In this document: piece by piece, positions 1 to 7,818 of the stretch
Numbering within the stretch: the stretch's first letter is position 1
Layout: every line of letters begins with the position of its first letter
Assembly (NCBI GenBank): GCA_946535435.1
Contig: CAMNDM010000014.1
Span: 15,053 to 79,052 of the forward strand
Source: Physcocola sp002396385
Lineage (GTDB): Bacteria; Bacteroidota; Bacteroidia; Bacteroidales; Paludibacteraceae
Length of the DNA stretch: 64,000 nt
Reading direction: 5' to 3'
Notes under the pieces: generated by a model
Databases searched by the model: none
What the model saw: the letters and a program-made list of their open reading frames with translations, nothing else
Told to the model about the DNA's origin: nothing
Position numbers and translations under genes: made by a program

Positions 1-1
1 C

Positions 2-1048
2 GACATCAGACAGGGTATAGTGGCGGCTATTGCTGTCGGTGTTTCTGAACCGACTTTCGAGAGCCAGACCAAAACAAAACTGGGTTCTACCTATGTGAAT
101 CCTAACGAGAAGGACGACTCTAAAAAAATAACGGTCAAAAAGTTCGTTGGCGATTTCGTCAAGAAGGAAATTGACGACTTCCTTCACAAAGATAAAAATA
201 CCGCCGAAGTCTTACTCGATAAAATACAGCAGGCCGAAAAGGAACGCAAGGCTATTGCCAATGTCAGCAAGGCTGCCCGTGAACGCGCTAAAAAAATCAG
301 CCTGCATAACGACAAACTACGCGACTGCCGTGTCCATTATTCCGATGCCAAACCCGTTCCGCGCGACCCTTCGAATAAGGAAGACAAGGGCGATTTGCGT
401 GAAGATTCCTGCATCTTCCTCACCGAGGGTCTTTCGGCTAGCGGTTCGCTTACTGCCAGCCGCGATGTGCGCACCCAGGCGGTGTTCAGCCTGCGTGGTA
501 AACCGCTGAACAGTTTCGGTGACACGCGCGAAGTGGTGTATAAGAACGAGGAATTCAACCTGTTACAGGCTGCTTTGAATATTGAAGACAGTCTCGACAC
601 CCTGCGTTACAATAAGGTGATTATTGCAACCGATGCCGATGTCGACGGTATGCACATCAGACTGCTGCTGCTCACATTTTTCATACAGTTCTTCCCAGAC
701 CTTGTGAAGACCGGGCATGTCTATATTCTACAAACACCGCTTTTCCGTGTCCGCGATAAAAAACGCACTTTCTATTGCTACACCGATGAAGAGCGAATAA
801 AGGCTATACAAACCATAGGCCGTAATGCCGAAATTACCCGATTCAAAGGTCTTGGTGAAATTAATGCCGACGAGTTTAAGGATCTTATTGGTGAAGATAT
901 GCGCCTCGACCAGGTGACTATGCGTAAAGACGATGCCGTTTTCGACCTGCTCCGCTTCTATATGGGAGCCAATACGCCCGAACGTCTCGACTTGGTCGTG
1001 AACAACCTTGTCATTGAAGAAGATTTGGTCTTCGATGACGAGAAATGA
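2..1048 (+). CDS. parE: DNA topoisomerase IV subunit B (ParE), C-terminal part, truncated by window edge
   Basis: This is the B subunit of type II topoisomerase IV, which with ParC decatenates daughter chromosomes. The frame is already open at base 2 (DIRQGIVAA, then the family motif QTKTKLGS), so the ATPase domain lies outside the window and the GTG at 20 is not a real start. The Toprim domain is present: the glutamate motif reads EGLSASGS (Glu codon 425-427) and the metal-binding motif DADVDGMH lies at 632-655. SRDVxTQAVFSLRGKPLN and RFKGLGEI are typical of Bacteroidota ParE rather than GyrB. The usual motif is EGDSA; here the aspartate is a leucine (codon CTT, 431-433). That position corresponds to a quinolone-resistance site in GyrB/ParE. 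The gene ends with TGA at 1046-1048, followed by about 500 nt without an intact gene. Confidence 0.9.
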   Translation, partial: DIRQGIVAAIAVGVSEPTFESQTKTKLGSTYVNPNEKDDSKKITVKKFVGDFVKKEIDDFLHKDKNTAEVLLDKIQQAEKERKAIANVSKAARERAKKISLHNDKLRDCRVHYSDAKPVPRDPSNKEDKGDLREDSCIFLTEGLSASGSLTASRDVRTQAVFSLRGKPLNSFGDTREVVYKNEEFNLLQAALNIEDSLDTLRYNKVIIATDADVDGMHIRLLLLTFFIQFFPDLVKTGHVYILQTPLFRVRDKKRTFYCYTDEERIKAIQTIGRNAEITRFKGLGEINADEFKDLIGEDMRLDQVTMRKDDAVFDLLRFYMGANTPERLDLVVNNLVIEEDLVFDDEK

Positions 1049-1092
1049 ACCTATGCTTGCTCTTGTTGAGAAAGAACGAATTAATTAAATGA

Positions 1093-1233
1093 CGACGTAA
1101 ATGCCTGAATCAGAATTACTTGGGAAGTTCTCCGGCAGGTAATATATATGAAGAATGGGTTTCCCGTATTTCGAAATTTATGAAAGCAGAACCGAAATAC
1201 AAAAGTATTCCGATTGCGGATTTTTTGAAATAA
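1093..1233 (+). pseudogene. possible decayed coding fragment downstream of parE
   Basis: An open stretch of 46 codons ends in TAA at 1231-1233. Its composition looks protein-like (GNIYEEW, then KAEPKYKSIPIADFLK), but the only ATG in frame is late (about 1179) and a TGA closes the frame at 1090-1092. It could be the 3' end of a gene that has lost its front. I do not recognise the family. The rest of 1049-1506 shows nothing coding: the antisense frame at 1325-1519 runs into the tRNA terminator. Confidence 0.25.
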
Positions 1234-1506
1234 AGTGAATAATTAGAAAACTGCTACAATCTTAGCCTTTTCTGACTTTATAGGCGTTTAAGGGTGGAGT
1301 TTATACAAAGAAATTTACTATGGATTAATAGAACCAATTCTTTTGTAAAACTATATCCCCTGGTAACATAAATGTTTCCCTCCTATTCCTTAGGCGGAAA
1401 AATTTGTTGCCTTTGGTGGAAATGTATCTCAGTCTGACGAGTTCTTCCCTTAAATGAGGTCTTAACTGCTTTTTGCTTTTGAAGATTTTCTGTGGTTGGT
1501 TTGCTA

Positions 1507-1541
1507 AACAAAAAACCAATCATTCTGTTGAATGATTGGTT
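1507..1541 (-). terminator. Rho-independent terminator of tRNA-Gly
   Basis: Perfect 12-bp inverted repeat (1514-1525 with 1530-1541, 4-nt loop). Read on the minus strand it is followed by a T-run (A-run at 1508-1515). It lies just downstream of the tRNA. Confidence 0.85.
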
Positions 1542-1547
1542 GTGAAG

Positions 1548-1619
1548 AGCGGAAAACGGGATTCGGACCCGCGACCCCCACCTTGGCAAGGTGGTGCTCT
1601 ACCACTGAGCTAATTCCGC
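1548..1619 (-). tRNA. tRNA-Gly (anticodon GCC)
   Basis: The reverse complement folds as a 72-nt tRNA. The acceptor arm starts GCGGAAT, the D-arm is GCTC/GAGC with G18G19, the anticodon stem is CCACC/GGTGG around TTGCCAA, and the T-arm stem is GCGGG/CCCGT. The 3' CCA is not encoded; the following bases are CTT. Two oddities are visible. Acceptor pair 7:66 is T:T, and the T-loop reads TCCGAAT, so position 55, almost always T (pseudouridine), is C. A good promoter and a perfect terminator flank the gene, so it is probably expressed. Confidence 0.88.
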
Positions 1620-1635
1620 ATTTGTTTTTACACTG

Positions 1636-1666
1636 CAAATGTAGGAACTTTTTTCTAAAACACAAT
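1636..1666 (-). promoter_or_regulatory. promoter of tRNA-Gly
   Basis: On the minus strand an ATTG (-33 type, 1663-1666) and a TACATTTG (-7 type, 1636-1643) are separated by 19 bp. This matches the Bacteroidota consensus TTTG / TAnnTTTG. The tRNA begins 16 bp downstream. Confidence 0.7.
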
Positions 1667-1788
1667 ATGTTTTCCCGCATTTTTTTGAAAAATCACTTTT
1701 TTCTCTGCTTTTGCCTCTTTTCTTACCGCTTTTTCGCGTTGTTGAAAACTCAAATCTGCTATTGCTAAACTTTTGGGACAATTTTTGC

Positions 1789-1796
1789 TATCTTTG
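1789..1796 (+). promoter_or_regulatory. putative -7 element of pyrG-yidC
   Basis: TATCTTTG matches the Bacteroidota -7 consensus TAnnTTTG. It lies 35 bp before the GTG start of pyrG. No perfect -33 TTTG is found at 19-21 bp upstream. Confidence 0.5.
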
Positions 1797-1831
1797 TACG
1801 TTGAATATGAATGTAGCAAAATATTTGCATC

Positions 1832-3463
1832 GTGGCTAATACAAAGTACATCTTTATTACCGGTGGCGTCAGTTCGTCGCTTGGTGGCGGACTTTTGGCC
1901 GCTTCCCTTGCCAAACTGCTACAAGCCAACGGCTACACGGTGGCCCTGCAGAAACTGGACCCTTATATCAATGTCAATTCCGGCATGCTGAACCCTTATG
2001 AACATGGCGAGTGCTATGTTACCGATGATGGGCATGAGGGAGACATCGACTTGGGCGTGTTTGAACGCTTCACCGCTTCTAAAGCTTCACGCAACAGCGA
2101 TGTTACTGCTGGACGTGTTTTCCAAAATGTCATACGGAAAGAACGTGAGGGAGCCTATCTCGGTAAGACGGTTCAGGTGGTACCTAATATCACGAATGAG
2201 ATTAAACAGCACATCTACCGCATGTCAAATTCCGACAGGGTTGATTTCGTTATAGTTGAAATAGGTGGCACTGTGGGCGATATTGAATCGCTGCCTTTCA
2301 TTGAGGCTGAACGACAGGTGAGGTACGAACTCGGAAAAGACCGGTGGATGTCGATTCATTTGACGTTTGTCCCTTATATTGCTGCTGCCAAGGAGTTGAA
2401 GACTAAGCCTACTCAGCATTCTGTTAAGGAATTGTTGGAGTTGGGCGTACAACCCGATATGCTGGTTCTGCGTACCGAACACCCGCTTACAGATCGCTCC
2501 CGTGCTAAAGTGGGGCTTTTCTGCAATGTACAGCCTGATGCTGTGATTGAACTCGTTGACCAGCCTTCGCAGTACGACTGCCCGCTGCTTTTGCACGAGG
2601 AAAACATTGATGGAGTGGTGCTCGATAAGTTCGGATTAAAACCCAGGCAGAACCCCGATGAGGCGCTTGACGGATGGAAGCGGTTTGTTAAAACCCTCCA
2701 TAATGCCGTCCGCACGGTTAAAATTGCCCTTGTGGGTAAATACGTCGAACTGCCAGACGCTTATAGGTCGATACGCGAGGCGCTCGTCCTGGCTGCCGCC
2801 CACTACGACTACAGACTCGAACTTACCTATATACAGGCTGAGAAAATTACCGAGTTGAACGTAAGGCAGATGCTGGGTGGTATTGCTGCCATTCTGGTGG
2901 CGCCTGGTTTCGGACAACGAGGGGTTGCGGGGAAGTTGTGCGCGGTGAAATATGCACGTCTTAATAATATCCCTTTCTTCGGCATTGGTCTGGGAATGCA
3001 GTGTGCCGTTATAGATTTCGCTAAAAACGTGATGGGCATGCTCGATGCTGACTCTACCGAACTGAACCAGGCTGCAAGTTGCAAGGTGTTCGATATATGT
3101 GCCGATGAAAAGTCGGCTTTCGGGTTCGAAGGTACTATGAGGCTCGGCTCGTACAATACCCGACTCAAGCCGGGCTCGCTTGCTGCGGCTATTTATGGCG
3201 CTGACTGCATTGCAGAAAGACACCGACACCGTTTCGAGTTTAACAACGACTTCTCCGAACGGTTAGAGGAAAAAGGTATGGTTATTTCTGGCTCTAATGC
3301 CGATTATGGATTTGCCGACATTGTGGAAATTCCTGAACACCCGTGGTTTATTGGCACCATCTTCCATCCTGAATTCAATTCCGTTGTCGGACGTCCACAC
3401 CCGTTGTTCCTCTCCTTTGTGGAGGCGGCTATCAAATGTTCTGAAAACAATTTTAAATTATAA
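1832..3463 (+). CDS. pyrG: CTP synthase with substituted catalytic residues in both domains
   Basis: CTP synthase makes CTP from UTP, using ATP and ammonia released from glutamine. The 543-residue length, the motifs NPYEHGECYVTDDG, GGTVGDIES and KTKPTQHSVKELLELG, and the pyrG-yidC neighbourhood all identify the family. The start is GTG, giving MANTKYIF. Two key residues are gone. The synthetase P-loop, normally SSLGKG, reads SSLGGG (Gly19, codon 1886-1888). The glutaminase nucleophile, normally Cys in GICLGMQ, is Gly386 (codon 2987-2989). INVDPG also reads INVNSG and GHYERF reads GVFERF. The other triad residues, His512 and Glu514 (FHPEF), are kept, and PGFGQRG is within what I recall as normal for Bacteroidota. 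The frame is intact. From family knowledge such a protein should not hydrolyse glutamine and should bind ATP poorly. It may have another role, or a second pyrG may exist elsewhere. Confidence 0.88.
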   Translation: MANTKYIFITGGVSSSLGGGLLAASLAKLLQANGYTVALQKLDPYINVNSGMLNPYEHGECYVTDDGHEGDIDLGVFERFTASKASRNSDVTAGRVFQNVIRKEREGAYLGKTVQVVPNITNEIKQHIYRMSNSDRVDFVIVEIGGTVGDIESLPFIEAERQVRYELGKDRWMSIHLTFVPYIAAAKELKTKPTQHSVKELLELGVQPDMLVLRTEHPLTDRSRAKVGLFCNVQPDAVIELVDQPSQYDCPLLLHEENIDGVVLDKFGLKPRQNPDEALDGWKRFVKTLHNAVRTVKIALVGKYVELPDAYRSIREALVLAAAHYDYRLELTYIQAEKITELNVRQMLGGIAAILVAPGFGQRGVAGKLCAVKYARLNNIPFFGIGLGMQCAVIDFAKNVMGMLDADSTELNQAASCKVFDICADEKSAFGFEGTMRLGSYNTRLKPGSLAAAIYGADCIAERHRHRFEFNNDFSERLEEKGMVISGSNADYGFADIVEIPEHPWFIGTIFHPEFNSVVGRPHPLFLSFVEAAIKCSENNFKL

Positions 3464-3472
3464 GTAGATTAT

Positions 3473-5356
3473 ATGGATAAACAACAGAAAATTGGCCTCG
3501 TCTTAATTTTCCTTGTACTTATCGGTTTCTCTTTCTGGAACACGCCTTCGAAAGAGGAAGTTGAAGCCTACAAAAAGGCTCAAGATTCTGTAGCTGCTGT
3601 TGAAAAGCAGAAACAACTTGCCGAGAAGAAGAGATTGGCTTCCTTACGTGTTGCCGACTCTGTCGTTAAGGCCGACCCGGAAGCGGCAAAAAGTAAATAT
3701 GGCGATTTCTATTCTGCCCTTGTCGGTGAGAATTCCGACGTCGTTCTCGAAAATAACCTCGTTAAAGTGGTTATTCCCACTAAGGGTGGTGTCCCTTCAA
3801 ATGTCACCCTGAAGCAGTATACGACCTACGAGAAACAGCCGCTTGTCCTCTTCGACAGCAAAACTCAGCGTTTCAATGTTGAACTGCCTGCTGTTAACGG
3901 CGTTTTGAATACGGAAGACTTGTTCTTTACTCCTTCCAATGTTACTCCGTCGTCGGTTACCATGACGGCGCGGGCTGGTGATGGATTTATCTCGTTCGAC
4001 TATAAGCTGCCGGCCGATTCCTATATGCTTAATTTCGATATCACCACCAACAACTTGAAATCGTCGCTCCGTTCCAACGAGACTACACGCTTGTTGTGGA
4101 ATGCGAAAATTGCGCGTAAAGAGAAGAGCTCTACTTTCGAAAGCCGCTATGCCGAACTCGGTTACAAGTTTTTCGGTGAAAATACGGTCGACAATCTTTC
4201 GGCTACCGGTAACGATGAAGAGACGGTCTCGAACTTGCACTGGGTGGCCTTTAAAGACCAATACTTCTCGACTGTGCTTATTGCCGATGGTGGTGGCCGC
4301 ATTGCGAAAGCTAACCTGAAATCGGTTGACGAAACCAATGGTGACCAACACAGGGCTGACTTTATCAAGTCTTACAGTGCTGACGTTGAACTGGCTTTCA
4401 ATGCAACTGAAAACCAGGTTAGCAAATTCAGGTTCTTCTACGGACCTAACAAATATAAACTGCTCTGTAGTTACGACGACGAGAATAAGGGTGACGAGGT
4501 GTTGAAACTGAACAAACTCATTCCGCTGGGTTGGGCTATCTTCCGTTGGGTGAACCAGCTGATTGTCATTCCGTTGTTCAATATGCTTGAAAACTTTATA
4601 AGCAACTACGGATTGCTGATTTTTGTGCTGACGGTCATCATTAAGCTCATTCTCTTTCCGTTCTCTTACAAATCGTATGTCTCTACCGCTAAAATGCGTG
4701 TCTTGAAACCTGAGATTGAAAGGCGGCAGAGCGAGATCCCGGCCGAGAATACGATGGAGCGCCAGCAGGTTTCTATGCAGGTCTACCAGAAGGCTGGTGT
4801 TAATCCTATGGGTGGCTGTCTGCCTATGCTGCTCTCTATGCCGATTCTTATCGCCATGTTCACGTTTTTCCCTACGGCTATCGAACTGCGTGGTCACAGC
4901 TTCTTGTGGGCTGACGACCTTTCGGCATACGATTCTATTTTAGACTTTGGTTTTAATATTCCGTTCTATGGAGACCATGTCAGCCTCTTCTGTTTGTTGA
5001 TGACTGTGGTTAATGTGATCTACACCAAGTTCAATATGCAGATGACCGATACTGGCGCTCAGCAGCAGATGCCGATGATGAAGTACATGATGTATTTTAT
5101 GCCTGTTATGTTCCTCTTCATCTTCAACGACTATGCTTCTGGTCTTACCTACTATTATTTCGTTTCTCTGCTTATTACTATTGTTCAAACGGTGGCAATG
5201 CGTTACACTATCGACGACGAGAAGTTGTTGCAGAAGATTAACGAAAAAGCCGAAAAGAACAAGACTTCTAATAAGAAGGGGTGGATGCAGCGGCTTGCTG
5301 AAATGCAGGAGGAGCAGAAAAAGATGCTCGAACAGCAACGTAAGAATAATAAGTAA
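3473..5356 (+). CDS. yidC: membrane protein insertase YidC
   Basis: YidC inserts and folds inner-membrane proteins, alone or with SecYEG. At 627 residues it has the Gram-negative layout. There is an N-terminal membrane segment (about residues 6-22), a large periplasmic domain (about 60-340), and a C-terminal conserved insertase domain with hydrophobic segments starting near FRWVNQLIVIPLFNML. A Lys/Gln-rich cytoplasmic tail ends KKMLEQQRKNNK, a likely ribosome-binding tail. It starts 9 bp after pyrG and is probably co-transcribed with it; a terminator follows at 5378. Nothing looks damaged. Confidence 0.95.
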   Translation: MDKQQKIGLVLIFLVLIGFSFWNTPSKEEVEAYKKAQDSVAAVEKQKQLAEKKRLASLRVADSVVKADPEAAKSKYGDFYSALVGENSDVVLENNLVKVVIPTKGGVPSNVTLKQYTTYEKQPLVLFDSKTQRFNVELPAVNGVLNTEDLFFTPSNVTPSSVTMTARAGDGFISFDYKLPADSYMLNFDITTNNLKSSLRSNETTRLLWNAKIARKEKSSTFESRYAELGYKFFGENTVDNLSATGNDEETVSNLHWVAFKDQYFSTVLIADGGGRIAKANLKSVDETNGDQHRADFIKSYSADVELAFNATENQVSKFRFFYGPNKYKLLCSYDDENKGDEVLKLNKLIPLGWAIFRWVNQLIVIPLFNMLENFISNYGLLIFVLTVIIKLILFPFSYKSYVSTAKMRVLKPEIERRQSEIPAENTMERQQVSMQVYQKAGVNPMGGCLPMLLSMPILIAMFTFFPTAIELRGHSFLWADDLSAYDSILDFGFNIPFYGDHVSLFCLLMTVVNVIYTKFNMQMTDTGAQQQMPMMKYMMYFMPVMFLFIFNDYASGLTYYYFVSLLITIVQTVAMRYTIDDEKLLQKINEKAEKNKTSNKKGWMQRLAEMQEEQKKMLEQQRKNNK

Positions 5357-5377
5357 CTGATATTTTTCTCTCTGATA

Positions 5378-5410
5378 AACCGGGTCAACTTTCTGACCCG
5401 GTTCTTTTAT
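5378..5410 (+). terminator. terminator after yidC
   Basis: Perfect 9-bp inverted repeat AACCGGGTC / GACCCGGTT with an 8-nt loop, followed by TCTTTTATTTT. It separates pyrG-yidC from the symporter gene. Confidence 0.85.
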
Positions 5411-5423
5411 TTTCCAATAAACC

Positions 5424-6851
5424 ATGTTGGCGGTTTTTATCTATATATCCGTTGTCGCATTTATTTCTTTCTGGGTGGGAAGGAAGAAGGCTTCCCATTC
5501 CGATTTCTTCAACGGTGGGCGGCGCTCTCCCTGGCAGTTGGTCGCTTTGGGTATGGTCAGTGCTTCTGTGTCGGGCATTTCGGTCGTCTCTGTGCCTGGA
5601 ATGGTTGGCTCGGCTGCTTGCACCTATATGCAGATGGTGTTCGGCTTCATTTTGGGATACGTGGTTGTTGCGTACCTGCTGCTCCCTGTTTACTATAGGT
5701 TGAATCTTACCAGCATTTACAGCTATCTGGAACTTCGTTTCGGCAGACTTACACACCGAGTGGGCGGGCTGTTCTTCCTTGTCTACAAAATGGTGGCCGC
5801 CGCCTCCAAACTTTATTTGGTGCTGGTGGTCCTCCAATACCTTGTCCTCGATGCACTGCAAATTCCTTTCGTTTGTTCTGCTGCAGTATTTGTCCTTTTT
5901 ATTTTCGGATATACCTGTCGTACAGGCATTCGTACGCTGGTTTGGACCGATGCCTTCCAAACCGTGTGTATGGTGTCGGCCCTGCTGCTGATTGCGGGCT
6001 GCGTCATCTACCGGTTAGATTCGTCTTTAGCTGATTCTCTTTCAGCACTGTGGCACCGGCCGGAATCGAGAATTTTTGTTTTTGACGATTTCTATTCTCG
6101 GCAGAATTTCTTCAAACAGTTTTTTAGCGGTATGTTTATAGTGGTGGTGATGACGGGTCTTGACCAAGATGTAATGCAAAAGAACCTCTCATGCCCCAAT
6201 TTGCAGTTGGCACGCCGCAATATGTTGTCATATGGAGTGTGCTTTGTTCCTGTCAATTTCCTGTTGCTTTCGTTGGGCGTCCTATTGTTGATGTTGGCCG
6301 AACAACAGGGGCTCTCGCTACCAGAGCGGGGGGATCAGATTTTGCCGTTTTTCGCAATGAATTATTTCGGAGGTGCGGTTGCTGTGCTCTTTTTGGTGGC
6401 ATTGCTTTCAGCTGCAATGTCGAGTGCTGATTCAGCATTGGTTTCGCTTACCACATCGTTTGCAGTCGACATTCTTTCCCTTTCTGCCGAAAAATTAACC
6501 TTGCGTCGTCGTTTAGGTTTGCACTTCTGCATCTGTGTTGTTTTCTTGCTAGTGTTGTGCTTGTTTAGGTTAATCAACAGCCAGAATGCGCTCGATGCCA
6601 TCTACACGATTGTCAGCTATCTCAACGGTCCTTTATTGGGCTTGTTCGCTTTCGGCCTGTTCACCCGCTATAAAGTGCGCGAGGCAGGGGTGCCGTTTGT
6701 GTGTCTGGCATCTCCAGTCTTGTGCTATATTATCAGTGCTTTGGCTGCCACCCGTTACAATTACTTTTTTGGTTATGAATTGTTACTCCTGAACGGAATG
6801 CTTACTTTCTTTGGATTGTGGGGGTTAAGGATAAAGAAGACTAATCCATAA
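5424..6851 (+). CDS. sodium:solute symporter family protein
   Basis: A 475-residue polytopic inner-membrane protein of the SSS (SLC5-like) family, which couples Na+ entry to solute uptake. Twelve or more hydrophobic segments can be counted. Family features include YFxGGRRxPWQLVALGMVSASVSGIS near the N-terminus (residues 28-52) and the Ser-rich SAAMSSADSALVSL segment in the last third, which in this family contributes to the Na2 site. The substrate cannot be told from sequence. The start follows the yidC terminator by 13 bp. Its last 11 bp overlap the 3' end of the convergent glycosyltransferase gene. Confidence 0.85.
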   Translation: MLAVFIYISVVAFISFWVGRKKASHSDFFNGGRRSPWQLVALGMVSASVSGISVVSVPGMVGSAACTYMQMVFGFILGYVVVAYLLLPVYYRLNLTSIYSYLELRFGRLTHRVGGLFFLVYKMVAAASKLYLVLVVLQYLVLDALQIPFVCSAAVFVLFIFGYTCRTGIRTLVWTDAFQTVCMVSALLLIAGCVIYRLDSSLADSLSALWHRPESRIFVFDDFYSRQNFFKQFFSGMFIVVVMTGLDQDVMQKNLSCPNLQLARRNMLSYGVCFVPVNFLLLSLGVLLLMLAEQQGLSLPERGDQILPFFAMNYFGGAVAVLFLVALLSAAMSSADSALVSLTTSFAVDILSLSAEKLTLRRRLGLHFCICVVFLLVLCLFRLINSQNALDAIYTIVSYLNGPLLGLFAFGLFTRYKVREAGVPFVCLASPVLCYIISALAATRYNYFFGYELLLLNGMLTFFGLWGLRIKKTNP

Positions 6852-7815
6852 TTCGGAATAGCCAGTTTAGTATGTTTTTGGGTGGGGTCAGGCTACTGTT
6901 CCAAATTTTGAAATGCTTTCTTTGCAGTCCTCTCATGTGCGGGTTCTTCTTCATTTCGCGTACAAAACGAAGTGCAGACGTCAGTCCTTCTTTCTTTAGG
7001 TGAAGTCGGAAAACCCGGTAAAGGATGGCGATGTTTCCTGTATTGGCCGCTTTTTCATAACTTGGGTTGTTTCTTTCGCCTACCATTTCGCTTATGTGTT
7101 CTCTAAACTGTGGAAGTTTATACATATATGATGTTGTACGACCAGTGTTGCTGTCGTGACCTATGTGATGGTAGAGTGTTGTCTCTACATAACCAATTTC
7201 TGTTTGTTGTGTGTCTTTAAGCGCAAACATAACTTCAGTATTGAAAATTACGTCTTCTGCGCTCATGTTTTTCGTATCTACAAATCGGATTCCGTTCACG
7301 ATAAGAAAGTCACGGTTATAGATATAGTCCCATACCAACAATGCCGAGTTCTCATTGTTATTTTTTAATAGTTGTTCTATGCAGTGCTCTATGCTTCTGT
7401 TTTGAATGTCTTTATAGTTTTGTATGACTCCTGTTTCCAAGTCTATTGCGTTTCTCTCGCAAAAGGCAACGCGGCTTTTTTTGTTCTTGGCCGCCCAATA
7501 GAGTTGCTCATACATGGTGGGCTCGCAGTAGTCGTCGTCGTCAAAAAATCCAATGAATTCACCTGTTGCTGCTTCTATTCCTCTATTTCTGCTTTCGCCA
7601 ATATGCAGGTTTTGTTCGTTTCTAATTATCTTTATTCGGGAATCCTTTTGTGCATACTCTTCCACGACTTTGTCGGATCCGTCTGTTGGGCAATCTAATA
7701 CGCACACAAGTTCTATCTCTTGGAGCGTTTGGTTCAAAAGGCTGTCCAAGCATTTGCAAAGAAGTTTTTTTTCTACGTTGTAGATGGGTATGATGATGCT
7801 GACTTTGGGTTGCAT
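6841..7815 (-). CDS. family 2 glycosyltransferase (paralogue a)
   Basis: A 324-residue GT-A-fold glycosyltransferase expected to add a sugar from a nucleotide-sugar to a lipid- or polysaccharide-linked acceptor at the inner face of the membrane. The nucleotide-binding region PKVSIIIPIYN is at the N-terminus, Asp41 lies in VLDCPTDG (usually VDDGSTDG), and the DxD-type motif is DDDD at 92-95. The C-terminal 200 residues differ from the paralogues. It is last in a minus-strand operon, 3 bp after paralogue b. The first 100 residues closely resemble genes 7819-8808 and 11342-12289, indicating local duplication. Confidence 0.85.
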   Translation of the reverse strand: MQPKVSIIIPIYNVEKKLLCKCLDSLLNQTLQEIELVCVLDCPTDGSDKVVEEYAQKDSRIKIIRNEQNLHIGESRNRGIEAATGEFIGFFDDDDYCEPTMYEQLYWAAKNKKSRVAFCERNAIDLETGVIQNYKDIQNRSIEHCIEQLLKNNNENSALLVWDYIYNRDFLIVNGIRFVDTKNMSAEDVIFNTEVMFALKDTQQTEIGYVETTLYHHIGHDSNTGRTTSYMYKLPQFREHISEMVGERNNPSYEKAANTGNIAILYRVFRLHLKKEGLTSALRFVREMKKNPHMRGLQRKHFKIWNSSLTPPKNILNWLFRIMD

Positions 7816-7818
7816 GTA

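Noticed and set aside
1325..1519. 64-codon minus-strand ORF
   Set aside because: It starts inside the terminator hairpin of tRNA-Gly and has no other support.
1832..3463. Alternative genetic code as the reason for the altered CTP synthase residues
   Set aside because: The affected codons (GGC, GGT) are used for conserved glycines throughout the window, and tpiA, def, ruvX, thiD and rng keep all catalytic residues under the standard code.
3797..4897. 366-codon open frame antisense to yidC
   Set aside because: Its translation is rich in His, Arg and Gln without any family pattern, while the sense strand is a complete YidC.
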